A stretch of 23,665 bases of DNA from Acidobacteriota bacterium. GTDB taxonomy: Bacteria; Acidobacteriota; Vicinamibacteria; Vicinamibacterales; UBA823. The position numbers were made by a program, and so were the translations under genes. The first letter of the stretch is position 1. Each line of letters starts with the position of its first letter. The notes below the pieces were generated by a model that did not search any database, was not told the origin of the DNA, and saw only the letters and a program-made list of their open reading frames with translations. This document shows, in pieces, positions 1 to 8,025 of this stretch. Location: NCBI GenBank assembly GCA_003509065.1, contig DODG01000155.1, positions 1-23,665 of the forward strand. The letters run 5' to 3'.

Positions 1-492
1 ACCCGCGGCCACGTCTGCGTTTCGAAGATCCATCAGCTCGCCGACCGGTCGAGTAATCCCGGTCCTCGCCACATTCAGAAGCACTCGCACCAGATTTGGT
101 GCCGATCTGGCGACAGCTAGGATTTCATCAATGCGATCCGCCCCCTGGGAACCACCATCGATCAACGACGTCACACCGTCGGAGAGACAAATAGACGGCA
201 TTTCCATAAAACGCGTATGAGTATGGATGTCGATCAGGCCTGGAACCACAAGTCTACCCTTGGCATTTATAACTTTACTCGCATTCGAAATGTCAAGATT
301 GGCCCCAACAGCACGGATACGAGACCCTTGGATGGCCACGTCTAGGACTCCGTCGAGATTATTCTTCGGGTCAATCACCCGACCACCGGCGATGACCAAA
401 TCGTCCTCAACGGCGAATCCGTCGGTTTTTGTGGATAGTGCCGCGACACTCGTAGCGATGGTGTTTTGTAGAAATGCTCGTCGAGTCAGCAT
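1..492 (-). CDS. Exported amidohydrolase family protein (partial, C-terminus beyond left edge)
   Basis: Only the first 164 residues are inside the window; the frame is open at the left edge. The N-terminus MLTRRAFLQN has a twin-arginine signal pattern followed by a hydrophobic, Ala/Ser-rich stretch, so export by Tat is likely. Residues 32-40 (LVIAGGRVI) and 83-93 (VPGLIDIHTHT) are the typical start of the amidohydrolase/dihydroorotase-like barrel; H90 and H92 are the HxH pair that normally binds the first catalytic metal. The family hydrolyses C-N bonds in cyclic amides, N-acyl amino acids and similar compounds; the substrate cannot be told from this fragment. It starts 8 bases after the stop of the upstream cupin gene on the same strand, so the two are probably co-transcribed. 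The family call is firm, the substrate unknown. Confidence 0.85.
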   Translation of the reverse strand, partial: MLTRRAFLQNTIATSVAALSTKTDGFAVEDDLVIAGGRVIDPKNNLDGVLDVAIQGSRIRAVGANLDISNASKVINAKGRLVVPGLIDIHTHTRFMEMPSICLSDGVTSLIDGGSQGADRIDEILAVARSAPNLVRVLLNVARTGITRPVGELMDLRNADVAAG

Positions 493-500
493 GATTACAA

Positions 501-1010
501 CTATTTCAGTGTCAAAATTTGGTTGGGGTCAACTCGAACAATGCTGTAGGTAATCGACTCCACGATATCAGAAAAATAGTGTGGGGTCCCAGCTGGGATC
601 ACAATGATGTCACCCTCAACCACCTCACGGGTTACAGCACCCTCCATCCCAGATCCTAACCAGCCTGGCCCAGATTGGAGCATGCGTAACGGTGTGAGTT
701 CACGTGCTTCTGGGTTCAGAAGACGGCCCCCGGTTACCAACGTGGCAGAACCCGCCAACACGGTGTAGATTTCAGTGACTTCGCTATGGATAGTTCCAGC
801 AACCACATTGCTTGAAGGGCCTCGATGTGCGAGTGCAACTCCTATGTTGTGTCCACCTGCATCAATGGTTTGCATCGGAGTATCGGTAACATTATTTTCG
901 ATCGCATTTTTGGTCGTCTCTACGATATCGACGTGTGTTATATCGGCAGCCGGAATGGAACTTCCCAGAGACTGCGAAAGTGCGATGGCGGCTGCTATCA
1001 GATACGGCAT
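501..1010 (-). CDS. Exported cupin-domain protein
   Basis: 169 residues with a short hydrophobic N-terminus (residues 1-20) that looks like a Sec signal peptide. A single cupin domain follows. Motif 1 lies at residues 72-95, with H75, E77 and E80 where the family usually has HxH and E; motif 2 at 133-146 (GDIIVIPAGTPHYF) supplies H144. Cupins of this size bind one metal ion and act as isomerases, dioxygenases or sensors; no reaction can be assigned. The ATG start is supported by a strong ribosome binding site 5 bases upstream. It is the first gene of a two-gene unit with the amidohydrolase and is divergent from the metallo-beta-lactamase-fold gene at 1202. HxE in place of HxH is a small variation seen in other cupins and does not rule out metal binding. 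Confidence 0.85.
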   Translation of the reverse strand: MPYLIAAAIALSQSLGSSIPAADITHVDIVETTKNAIENNVTDTPMQTIDAGGHNIGVALAHRGPSSNVVAGTIHSEVTEIYTVLAGSATLVTGGRLLNPEARELTPLRMLQSGPGWLGSGMEGAVTREVVEGDIIVIPAGTPHYFSDIVESITYSIVRVDPNQILTLK

Positions 1011-1015
1011 GACTT

Positions 1016-1021
1016 CCTCCC
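1016..1021 (-). promoter_or_regulatory. Strong Shine-Dalgarno for the cupin gene
   Basis: On the minus strand GGGAGG lies 5 bases before the ATG at 1010. It is one of the clearest ribosome binding sites in the window and fixes the cupin start. Confidence 0.8.
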
Positions 1022-1117
1022 TTTAAAATAACGACTCAGCAACATCATAGATGTCTCGAACCAACACCTGCTAATCCAACTAGATTACTCTGGATGAACA
1101 ACTCGTTCAATTCACAC

Positions 1118-1177
1118 GATTGTCGCTGAATCAGGTAGTCTAGTCTTCAGGATGGTTCAGGATTGCAGTAGACAATC
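1118..1177 (+). promoter_or_regulatory. Imperfect stem-loop in the leader of the MBL-fold gene
   Basis: GATTGTC (1118-1124) pairs perfectly with GACAATC (1171-1177). After a small internal loop (G1125 against 1169-1170), CTG (1126-1128) pairs with CAG (1166-1168), and after a one-base bulge AATC (1129-1132) pairs with GATT (1161-1164). That gives 14 base pairs around a 28-base loop that holds a direct repeat, TTCAGGAT at 1146-1153 and 1156-1163. The stem ends 13 bases before the GGAGG ribosome binding site (1191-1195). It could be an RNA structure in the 5' leader or a DNA operator. No known riboswitch consensus was recognised. Confidence 0.4.
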
Positions 1178-1201
1178 AATGCCCAGCAACGGAGGCCGCT
1201 C

Positions 1202-1981
1202 ATGCGATGGATCTTGGTAATAGGCGCATTCTTTTTAAGTGGTGCCGCACTCGTAGCACAATCGACGGACCGAATTATTGCTGAAGACGGAGATATTCTT
1301 ATCACTCCAGGTATTCACGCGAGCGTACAGATCGAATACGCGGGCAAGGTGATCCACGTGGATCCGTGGAGTGTGGCCGACCTGTCTGCCCTGAAAGCTG
1401 CCGACCTGATTCTGGTAACTGATGATCCCGGTCACCACATGGATGTGGATGCAATCACCGCACTGCGAAAGCCCGGTGCACCGGTCGTACTCACGGCTGA
1501 TGCCCAGAAGCATTACCCAGAGGGTCAGGTGCTGGCCAACGGTGAGAGTGGTACGTTTTTGGGGATCCAAGTGGAGGCAATTCCGGCGTACGATTTAACT
1601 CCTGGAGAACCACTTCATCCAGAAGGGCAAGCAAACGGCTATGTGCTGAGCTTAGGTGGTCGTCGGGTTTATTTGTCGGGAGTGACCGAATGTGTTCCAG
1701 AAATTCAGGCACTGAAAAACATCTCAGTTGCGTTTATGCCCATGAATCTACCTGTGGACCGCATGCGTCCAATTCCAACTGCCGAATGCCTTAAAACCTT
1801 TAAGCCGGAAGTGGTATACCTCTATCATTATGACCAAGCTTATGCGAGTTGGTTAAGTAGCCCGGACCCTAGTCAGCCTCGTAGCACGCAAGATACTCCA
1901 GCAACAATCCAGGAATTCCGAAATGCTATGGCGGGGGAAGCCATCGAATTCCGTGATCATTCTTGGTACCCGGACTGGTAG
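1202..1981 (+). CDS. Periplasmic MBL-fold (UlaG-like) protein with degraded metal site
   Basis: 259 residues: Sec signal peptide (about 1-20, ending ALVAQS), then an MBL fold of the UlaG-like periplasmic type. Landmarks are HVDPWS at 52-57, the motif-2 segment LVTDDPGHHMD at 71-81, AIPAYDLTPG at 126-135, YLSGVTECVPE at 157-167 and YLYHY at 206-210. Relatives, as I recall them, have TD-x-H-x-DH in the second motif and SGDTE in the fourth; here these are TD-D-P-G-HH and SGVTE, so a His, an Asp and the bridging Asp are all replaced. Overall length and fold landmarks are intact, so this is not simple gene decay. It may be a non-hydrolytic binding protein. The start is set by GGAGG at 1191-1195. 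The stop is only 8 bases from the end of the convergent permease gene. Confidence 0.8.
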   Translation: MRWILVIGAFFLSGAALVAQSTDRIIAEDGDILITPGIHASVQIEYAGKVIHVDPWSVADLSALKAADLILVTDDPGHHMDVDAITALRKPGAPVVLTADAQKHYPEGQVLANGESGTFLGIQVEAIPAYDLTPGEPLHPEGQANGYVLSLGGRRVYLSGVTECVPEIQALKNISVAFMPMNLPVDRMRPIPTAECLKTFKPEVVYLYHYDQAYASWLSSPDPSQPRSTQDTPATIQEFRNAMAGEAIEFRDHSWYPDW

Positions 1982-1989
1982 GTCCTTTG

Positions 1990-3348
1990 TTATTGAGGTT
2001 GAGTCTTTTCGTGGAACCCGAATAGGCGAAACGCGAGGACGCTACCAATCATGATGGCAATAAAAGTGAAGCCGATGCCGGGATTGACAAACAGCATGGC
2101 GCTAAAACAAACCGTAGAAAGCAATAGTGCTACTGCTGGAAGATACGGGTAGAGCGGTGTTACGTAAGGTCGAGGTAGATCCGGTTCAGTCTTACGGAGA
2201 CGAAAAAGGCTAGCCATGGAAAACATATACAATGCGAGAGCGCCAAATGCGGCCATCGTGATCAATTCTCCAGTCTGACCAGTCGCAAGCGCGACGAACG
2301 CAACAAACATATTTAAGATCAGTGCAGCAGCGGGGCTTTGACGGTGGGGGAGTGTGCGACCAAAGATGGCAGGTAAATAGCCTGTCCTTCCGAATTCAAA
2401 CGTTGCTCGACCGGCAATTAGTAGAATGCCGTGAAATGAAGCTATCAGTCCAAATAACCCTAGAACAACTACACCATGATAGATAAGTCCCTTCCCGCCG
2501 GTCAGGTAACCAAGGGCAAGGGGAAGTGGTGTGTCCGACTCGTTGCCTGCCGCATCAAAGACGATTGCCTCCCAGCCTCTGACGCCAACTGCCGAAAAGA
2601 AAACTAGCAGTGCTAGAAAGACGAGCGTCGCCATCGCATATATGAATCCTCTCGAAATGTCCCGCTGCGGGTCTCGTGTTTCCTCGGCCACATTCGCAAT
2701 TCCCTCAATAGCCAGGTAAAACCAGATGGCGAATGGTAGGGCAGCTATGATTCCACTCCAACCGTTCGGTAGTGGATCTTGAACAAAGTAAGTCCAACTG
2801 AAGTGAGGCAACGTTGCACTCGCAAACAGTAAGAGTCCCCCGACGGCCAACACTGTGACGACGAGTTCAAACAGCGCGGATTGGCGCACCCCCCAAATAT
2901 TTAAACCCGTAAAAATAAAATAAGCGAGAACAGCAAATCCCCAGGCGGGCACGGCAGCCGTGTAAGTCTGCAGGTAAGCACCAATCGCAAGAGCAATTGC
3001 AGGTGGTGCGAACAGAAACTCTATCAGCTGAGAGACACCAGCCGCAAAGCCCGCTGTAGGTCCGTAAGCTCGATTAGCATAGATAAACACACCGCCAGCG
3101 CGAGGTAGGGCACACGCAACCTCTGCGTAACTCATCACGAAGGCCACATACATGATTGTGACAAGAAGGGTGGCAGCCAACATCCCCAAGGGTCCACCAT
3201 GTGCTAACCCGAGGTTCCAGCCGAAGTACTCACCAGATACAACATAGCCAACGCCAAGACCCCATATCATAACTGGCCCCAACGTTCTTTTGAGAGTGTG
3301 AGTTTGTTTTTCGACTTGTTCGAGTTCGCTCATGGAGACCGGTTGCAC
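1990..3348 (-). CDS. APC-superfamily permease, ethanolamine-permease-like
   Basis: 452 residues with about 12 hydrophobic membrane segments. The N-terminal third (GYVVSGEYFGWNLGLA at 34-49, then a long conserved run through SYAEVACALPRAGG) closely matches the ethanolamine permease branch of the amino acid-polyamine-organocation family as I recall it. The role would be inner-membrane uptake of ethanolamine or a similar small amine by ion symport. No eut genes are nearby, so the substrate is uncertain. It is third in a likely operon, starting 10 bases after the GMC dehydrogenase stop. The longest frame begins with GTG at 3348; an ATG five codons later (3333) is an equally plausible start, and neither has a convincing Shine-Dalgarno. 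Family call firm, substrate moderate. Confidence 0.85.
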   Translation of the reverse strand: MQPVSMSELEQVEKQTHTLKRTLGPVMIWGLGVGYVVSGEYFGWNLGLAHGGPLGMLAATLLVTIMYVAFVMSYAEVACALPRAGGVFIYANRAYGPTAGFAAGVSQLIEFLFAPPAIALAIGAYLQTYTAAVPAWGFAVLAYFIFTGLNIWGVRQSALFELVVTVLAVGGLLLFASATLPHFSWTYFVQDPLPNGWSGIIAALPFAIWFYLAIEGIANVAEETRDPQRDISRGFIYAMATLVFLALLVFFSAVGVRGWEAIVFDAAGNESDTPLPLALGYLTGGKGLIYHGVVVLGLFGLIASFHGILLIAGRATFEFGRTGYLPAIFGRTLPHRQSPAAALILNMFVAFVALATGQTGELITMAAFGALALYMFSMASLFRLRKTEPDLPRPYVTPLYPYLPAVALLLSTVCFSAMLFVNPGIGFTFIAIMIGSVLAFRLFGFHEKTQPQ

Positions 3349-3358
3349 TCTGGCTGAT

Positions 3359-5047
3359 TTAAAGGCGTGCAGCCTTAAATTCTTCGACTAAATATTCGCA
3401 TGCCCGTGTCGCAAGAGCCATAAACGTGACCGTCGGATTTTGGCAGGCCGATGATGGATAACCCGAACCATCCATAACGAACAGATTGCTGACGTCGTGA
3501 GCCTGTTCCCATGTATTGAGCACTGAAGAGGCTGGGTCATCACCCATTCTGGCCGTGCCAACTTCATGAATGGCCAATCCTGGCACAGAAATATCCCGGC
3601 GAACTTCAATATCTTCAGCGCCCGCCGCATGAAGCATTTCTTCGGCAGCATCAGCCATGTCGTCAATCATCTTCTGCTCGTTGTCTCCGTAAGCCGCACT
3701 AATGTGAAGAATTGGAATTCCCCAGGCGTCCGTATGCACCTTATCAAGCTCGCAAAAATTGTCATATTGGGGCAAGTGCTCCCCGAATCCGCCAATTGAA
3801 ATCGTCCAAGGGCGATTGTTTTTTACTTCATTCTTGAAGGATTCACCGAAACCTTCCACGCTCATTGCATGCCCCCACTTCACGACACTCGCATTACCCT
3901 GATACCCATACCCTCTGAGGAATTCTGAATGACGGTCATTGATATTCCGAAATCGAGGAATATAGATACCGTTAGGACGTTTCCCACGAGTGTCAGGCGT
4001 ATTTTTCAGGACTGGAAGCACACCTGCTGCACCACCACCCATCACGTGGTCCATTAAATAATGCCCCAGCACACCACTGGAGTTTGCAATCCCGGTTGGA
4101 TGTTGATCCGAGGTTGAATTCAACATGATGCGTGTCGACTCAAGAGTCGAGGCGCACAACACGACCGCTGATCCAAACACCTCGCGATGTTGACGGGTAA
4201 TACGATCGACGTAGTACACGCTTCGGCATTTCCCAGCATCGTCGACCTCTACATGACTCACTACTGCATTCGGAATTAAAGTGAGACGGCCAGTCGCTTC
4301 AGCCGCAGGAAGACTCGAGGAGGGACTACTGTAATAAGAACCTGTGCGGCAGCCTCGAGAACACGGTCCGCAGTAATGGCACTTAGCTCGTCCATTATGG
4401 TCCTTGGTGAGAATAGCGCATCGACCGATGGTCAACGCTCGTCCAAATTTATCGCGAATAGCACTCTTGAGAAGCTCCTCACCACAAGTGAGTTGCATTG
4501 GAGGCAGAAAGGCGCCATCCGGTAACTGGGGTAACCCCTCCGCCTGCCCGCTGACGCCAATGAACCGTTCCACCTGATCGTAATACGGTGCGATTGTAGC
4601 GTAGTCGAGTGGCCAATCAATTCCAAAGCCGTCCCGTGAAGCTGCCTTAAAGTCGTAGTCACTCAGCCTATAGGTTTGGCGAGCCCACATAATTGAGCGA
4701 CCACCAACGTGTCGGCCACGAATCCAATGGAATGGTCGATCAGCGGGGGTGGTGTAGGGATGTTCGGTATCGTCAACAAACAGATGATTCGTGAATTCAT
4801 CACACTGATAACAAAGCGACTGGACTGGCTGCCTTGCTTGTTGTTCACGCGTTCCCAGACGCCGTCCACGAAAAGGCATCTCGAACGAGCGTTTGTGCTC
4901 ATTAAAGTCTCGCTCTGGATCAAGTTTTCGTCCGGCTTCCAATACTGCAACACTCAGCCCGGCCTCTGTGAGTTGCTTCGCGGCCCAACCACCAGTCGCG
5001 CCAGAACCAACTATTACAACATCGTAGCGTTCATCTTGTGCGGACAT
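3359..5047 (-). CDS. GMC-family FAD dehydrogenase with CxxCxxCxxxC motif (copy 1)
   Basis: 562 residues. FAD-binding GSGATGG at 14-20 with E37 closing the Rossmann motif; VGGRSIMWAR near 114-123 is the usual second FAD contact. The C-terminal GMC domain holds the catalytic pair H494 (HEVGTARMG) and N537 (CQNPT). C223, C226, C229 and C233 form CxxCxxCxxxC, the pattern thought to carry an Fe-S cluster in membrane-linked FAD sugar dehydrogenases (glucose and glucoside-3-dehydrogenase types). It has no signal peptide; the partner encoded just upstream (5066-5689) has a Tat signal and probably carries it across the membrane, as known for this complex family. The usual third subunit, a multiheme cytochrome c, is not adjacent. 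Likely role: periplasmic oxidation of a sugar or glycoside, passing electrons to the respiratory chain. Confidence 0.88.
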   Translation of the reverse strand: MSAQDERYDVVIVGSGATGGWAAKQLTEAGLSVAVLEAGRKLDPERDFNEHKRSFEMPFRGRRLGTREQQARQPVQSLCYQCDEFTNHLFVDDTEHPYTTPADRPFHWIRGRHVGGRSIMWARQTYRLSDYDFKAASRDGFGIDWPLDYATIAPYYDQVERFIGVSGQAEGLPQLPDGAFLPPMQLTCGEELLKSAIRDKFGRALTIGRCAILTKDHNGRAKCHYCGPCSRGCRTGSYYSSPSSSLPAAEATGRLTLIPNAVVSHVEVDDAGKCRSVYYVDRITRQHREVFGSAVVLCASTLESTRIMLNSTSDQHPTGIANSSGVLGHYLMDHVMGGGAAGVLPVLKNTPDTRGKRPNGIYIPRFRNINDRHSEFLRGYGYQGNASVVKWGHAMSVEGFGESFKNEVKNNRPWTISIGGFGEHLPQYDNFCELDKVHTDAWGIPILHISAAYGDNEQKMIDDMADAAEEMLHAAGAEDIEVRRDISVPGLAIHEVGTARMGDDPASSVLNTWEQAHDVSNLFVMDGSGYPSSACQNPTVTFMALATRACEYLVEEFKAARL

Positions 5048-5065
5048 GAATCGGAACTCCCACTC

Positions 5066-5689
5066 TTAATTACCGGTTTTATGTTCTGCGTGTTGGCATC
5101 CCTGCTTCTCATCAAAATAGTTTGAACCATCGTCATCCAACTCTTGCAGCATGCCAATCCGAGAGGTGTAGTAGCCAGTTACAGTGAGCGACTTTAAGGC
5201 TTGAAAGAATTCAACTCCGACAGCATCCGCCGGCGTTTTGTTCTCTCTCGCACTGAGAATCGTGAGTAATGCATTTTGCTGCTCAACCGACGCCGCGACA
5301 AACCTACTTCCAAACAATTCCATGCTTCGTTGGTCTATCCACCCAACACCATCTACGAACTGGTCGCGTGCGTTTGGTTCTGCATCGGAAAGAATCGTGT
5401 CTATAAATGCCGTGACTCGGGCTGTTCGAGCTCCCGCCGTATCAGTTTGAGGAATAATTAATTCAGTAAGAACTTCGACGGTTTCAAACTGGCTCTGGCT
5501 CAGGACTCCTTGAGAGCCGTCCTGAAAGCTATCTGCCATTGGACCCCTAAAGGTTTGAGTCGGCACTGCCGCATGTGCCTCAGCCAGATCCACAAGAGAC
5601 CTAGCCCACAACGGTAAACTGGCAGCGCCTGCACCGGCCAGCCCAATGGCACGAAGCGCCTTTCGTCGATCGATTCCTCGCGACGCCAT
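5066..5689 (-). CDS. Gluconate 2-dehydrogenase subunit 3-like Tat protein (copy 1)
   Basis: 207 residues. N-terminal DRRKALRAIGLAGAGAASLP (residues 7-26) is a clear twin-arginine signal. The body matches the gluconate 2-dehydrogenase subunit 3 family: LTELIIPQTDTAGA, then FFQALKSLTVTGYYTSRIG and a C-terminal GCQHAEH. Family members are small partners that accompany the FAD subunit through the Tat pore and may shape its Fe-S site. It precedes the GMC gene by 18 bases, so partner and enzyme are translated in this order, the reverse of the second copy of the pair at 11491-13890. The ATG at 5689 has GGGAG upstream on the minus strand. It is probably the first gene of a three-gene operon and is divergent from the Gfo/Idh/MocA gene. 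Confidence 0.85.
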   Translation of the reverse strand: MASRGIDRRKALRAIGLAGAGAASLPLWARSLVDLAEAHAAVPTQTFRGPMADSFQDGSQGVLSQSQFETVEVLTELIIPQTDTAGARTARVTAFIDTILSDAEPNARDQFVDGVGWIDQRSMELFGSRFVAASVEQQNALLTILSARENKTPADAVGVEFFQALKSLTVTGYYTSRIGMLQELDDDGSNYFDEKQGCQHAEHKTGN

Positions 5690-5737
5690 AACTCTCCCTT
5701 CAATCCGATAGGTTTACACACTCACCAAGGTACGCTC

Positions 5738-5753
5738 TAGTAAATAAATACTA
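5738..5753. promoter_or_regulatory. Short inverted repeat in divergent intergenic region
   Basis: TAGTA (5738-5742) and TACTA (5749-5753) form a 5-base inverted repeat around an A/T-rich spacer, about 50 bases upstream of the minus-strand operon start. It could be an operator or overlap the promoter of that operon. Repeats this short can arise by chance. Confidence 0.25.
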
Positions 5754-5783
5754 ACGCAAAATTGGCCGACACGAAGTAAGATC

Positions 5784-5800
5784 CTGCACAGATATTGCAG
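5784..5800. promoter_or_regulatory. Inverted repeat upstream of the Gfo/Idh operon
   Basis: CTGCA (5784-5788) and TGCAG (5796-5800) are mirrored around a 7-base spacer, 37 bases before the ATG at 5838. The size fits a dimeric regulator site of LacI/GntR type, which would suit sugar genes. No regulator is encoded in the window, so this is weak. No convincing -35/-10 pair was found beside it. Confidence 0.25.
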
Positions 5801-5837
5801 AACCCATAAATATGCCTTTCAGATTTGGGAGAAACCC

Positions 5838-7202
5838 ATGAATACGTCTAAAACCTCTCGGCGTGACTTCCTTAAGTTGACCACCGCCACCAGCGTGCTG
5901 GCAGGAACTTCCACGACGCTGTTAAGCCGCCCACGAGTAATAGGGCAGCAGTCCATTTCAGCGAATGACCGAATTCAAATCGCGCTGATCGGTGCAGGTG
6001 GTCAAGGACAATATGACACTCAGGAAGCCTTGAAAGTGCCTGGCGTAGAACTGGTGGCAGCCGCTGATGTTTACGATGGTCGCCTGATTCATGTGAAAGA
6101 GCGATTTGGTTCACACGTGTCAACCACGCGAGACTATCGGGAGGTCTTAGCAGACGAAGCGATCGATGCAGTAATTATTGGCACTCCTGACCACTGGCAT
6201 AAACACATTGCCATCGAGGCAATGAACTCGGGCAAAGATGTGTATGTCGAGAAACCGATGGTGCAAAAAGCTGCCGAAGGCACCGAACTCGTGGCAGCCC
6301 AAAATCGTACCAAGCAAATTCTTCAAGTCGGCAGTCAGCGCGTGAGCAATGTTCTGTATGAATACGCAAAGCAACTTTATGAGAGTGGACGCATAGGCAA
6401 TCTGAACATGGTAGAAGCTTGGTGGGATCGAAATTCCGCAGTAGGGGCCTGGCAATACACGGTTCCAGCCGATGCTTCACCCGAAACTGTGGACTGGGAC
6501 AGATTTCTTGGCCATGCGCCAAAGCGATCGTTCGATGCAACTCGAATGTTTCGATGGCGTAATTATCAAGACTATGGAACCGGAGTCGCTGGTGATTTGT
6601 TTGTCCATCTGTTTTCCGGATTACATTTCATTGTTGGATCCGAAGGTCCAACCCGAATTTTTGCAACTGGCGGATTACGTTACTGGAAGGATGGTCGAGA
6701 TGTTCCGGATGTCATGCTCGGACTATATGATTATCCGGCTACGGATGCCCATCCAGAATTCACCTTGGCTCTTCGAGTGAATTTTGCTGACGGTGCGGCC
6801 GCTGGTTCTGGTTTTCGGTTCGTGGGAGACGAAGCGGTCATGAGTGTGGGGTCTCGTGTGGGCCTAACACGGCGAGCCAGACCGACCTCGCCAGGCTACA
6901 CGATTAATACTTTCTCGAACGAAACGCAGAAAGCATTTCTTGACGACTACCGATCAAAATTCCCCAGCGCACGACAGGAATTAACACCCACGGAAGAGGA
7001 GTATTTTTCAGCGCCGAATGGATACAGCGATACTCTGGATCACTTCCAGAATTTCTTCGACGCAATACGAAGCCGGCAACCGGTGGTCGAGGACGCGAGC
7101 TTTGGACTCCGTGCGGCTGGTCCAGCGGTCTTGTCCAACGTCAGCTACTTTGAAGAGAAGCCAGTTCGGTGGAATCCGCAAGACATGCAAGTAACAATGT
7201 AG
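5838..7202 (+). CDS. Tat-exported Gfo/Idh/MocA family oxidoreductase
   Basis: 454 residues. The N-terminus SRRDFLKLTTATSVLAGTS (8-26) is a Tat signal. The NAD(P)-binding fold follows with ALIGAGGQGQYD (49-60) and the family hallmark EKP at 138-140, whose Lys is the usual catalytic or cofactor-contacting residue. The region near GDLFVHLFSGLHF is the substrate-site helix typical of exported members. The family oxidises or reduces sugar hydroxyls; ThuB-type members oxidise C3 of disaccharides. Exported forms often keep a tightly bound nicotinamide cofactor. It is first of five same-strand genes spaced 26-35 bases apart, followed directly by ThuA, the classical partner of ThuB. GGGAG upstream supports the ATG. 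Family firm, substrate unknown. Confidence 0.9.
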   Translation: MNTSKTSRRDFLKLTTATSVLAGTSTTLLSRPRVIGQQSISANDRIQIALIGAGGQGQYDTQEALKVPGVELVAAADVYDGRLIHVKERFGSHVSTTRDYREVLADEAIDAVIIGTPDHWHKHIAIEAMNSGKDVYVEKPMVQKAAEGTELVAAQNRTKQILQVGSQRVSNVLYEYAKQLYESGRIGNLNMVEAWWDRNSAVGAWQYTVPADASPETVDWDRFLGHAPKRSFDATRMFRWRNYQDYGTGVAGDLFVHLFSGLHFIVGSEGPTRIFATGGLRYWKDGRDVPDVMLGLYDYPATDAHPEFTLALRVNFADGAAAGSGFRFVGDEAVMSVGSRVGLTRRARPTSPGYTINTFSNETQKAFLDDYRSKFPSARQELTPTEEEYFSAPNGYSDTLDHFQNFFDAIRSRQPVVEDASFGLRAAGPAVLSNVSYFEEKPVRWNPQDMQVTM

Positions 7203-7229
7203 TGTCATCAGGATAAGGATGGAGATGAG

Positions 7230-7994
7230 ATGATGAAACGGTGCTGCTGGCAATCACTTTTGCCAATTCTTATTTGGCTTACAATTGGCGTTTCGAACGA
7301 TGCAGTCTCCCAAGACCGACCAAACCTGCTCTATCTCACAGAGCCAGCCGCTTTTGTGCATACGGTGTTACCCGTAGCTGAGGAAGTAATGCGAGCACTT
7401 GGCGAAACACCAGACGCCTTCGATGTGACGGTAATCCGTTCGGCGGAGCAAATTACTAAAGAAACACTCACCAACTATGACGTGGTTGCATTTAATACGA
7501 CGGGCGAATTACCGATGGCTGCGTCAAAACAGGAGGCTCTTCTAGAATTCGTGCGGAACGGCGGAGGATTTGTTGGTGTCCATAGTGCTACGGATACATT
7601 CTATGAGTGGCCCGAATATGGTGAAATGCTTGGCGGTTATTTTGACGGCCATCCTTGGCATCAGGAAGTCGCTTTTACTATTGAAGATGTGGACCATCTC
7701 TCGACAAGACATCTCGAATCACCGCTAACTCTTTACGAAGAAATCTACCAGATTAAAAACTGGAACCGTAACGATGTGCACGTACTCCTAAGCGTGGATA
7801 CCACTTCGGTTGATCTGAAGGCCGATGGCATCAATCGCACCGACGGTGACTTTGCTGTGTCTTGGACTCGGCAGTATGGGAATGGTCGAATCTTTTATAC
7901 TGCACTGGGTCACGAGCCAGCGACGTGGCGGGATTCTCAATTTCAAGGCCATCTGATTGGCGGAATCCGATGGGCTGCGGGTCTCGAGAACTAG
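7230..7994 (+). CDS. Exported ThuA-domain protein
   Basis: 254 residues with a Sec-type signal (about 1-28). The ThuA fold, related to class I glutamine amidotransferases, covers the rest: YDVVAFNTTGELP at 83-95, FVRNGGGFVGVHSATDTFYEWPEYG at 107-131 in two adjoining segments, and GYFDGHPWHQ at 136-145. H118, H141 and H144 are the conserved histidines likely to form the active or metal site. ThuA from rhizobia takes part in trehalose and sucrose utilisation after oxidation to 3-keto sugars, so its place directly after a Gfo/Idh enzyme is meaningful. Two adjacent ATG codons are possible starts; GGAG just upstream serves both. The C-terminal GRIFYTALGHEP and GGIRWAAG are also family features. 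Confidence 0.88.
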   Translation: MMKRCCWQSLLPILIWLTIGVSNDAVSQDRPNLLYLTEPAAFVHTVLPVAEEVMRALGETPDAFDVTVIRSAEQITKETLTNYDVVAFNTTGELPMAASKQEALLEFVRNGGGFVGVHSATDTFYEWPEYGEMLGGYFDGHPWHQEVAFTIEDVDHLSTRHLESPLTLYEEIYQIKNWNRNDVHVLLSVDTTSVDLKADGINRTDGDFAVSWTRQYGNGRIFYTALGHEPATWRDSQFQGHLIGGIRWAAGLEN

Positions 7995-8025
7995 TCTCTA
8001 GTGTCATTGCCAAGCGGAGGCAGCC

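Noticed and set aside
1972..1985. GGAC/GTCC hairpin followed by a T-rich stretch at the end of the MBL-fold gene, as a terminator
   Set aside because: Only four base pairs, with interrupted T run; too weak to call.
3359..5047. Calling the GMC enzyme choline dehydrogenase (betA) because of the amine-type transporters nearby
   Set aside because: The CxxCxxCxxxC motif and the subunit-3-like partner fit Fe-S FAD sugar dehydrogenases rather than betA; the amine link is kept only as a hypothesis.
4709..5125. Long plus-strand reading frame opposite the GMC gene
   Set aside because: It lies antisense to clear GMC and subunit-3-like coding sequence, has no family features and no ribosome binding site; a shadow frame.
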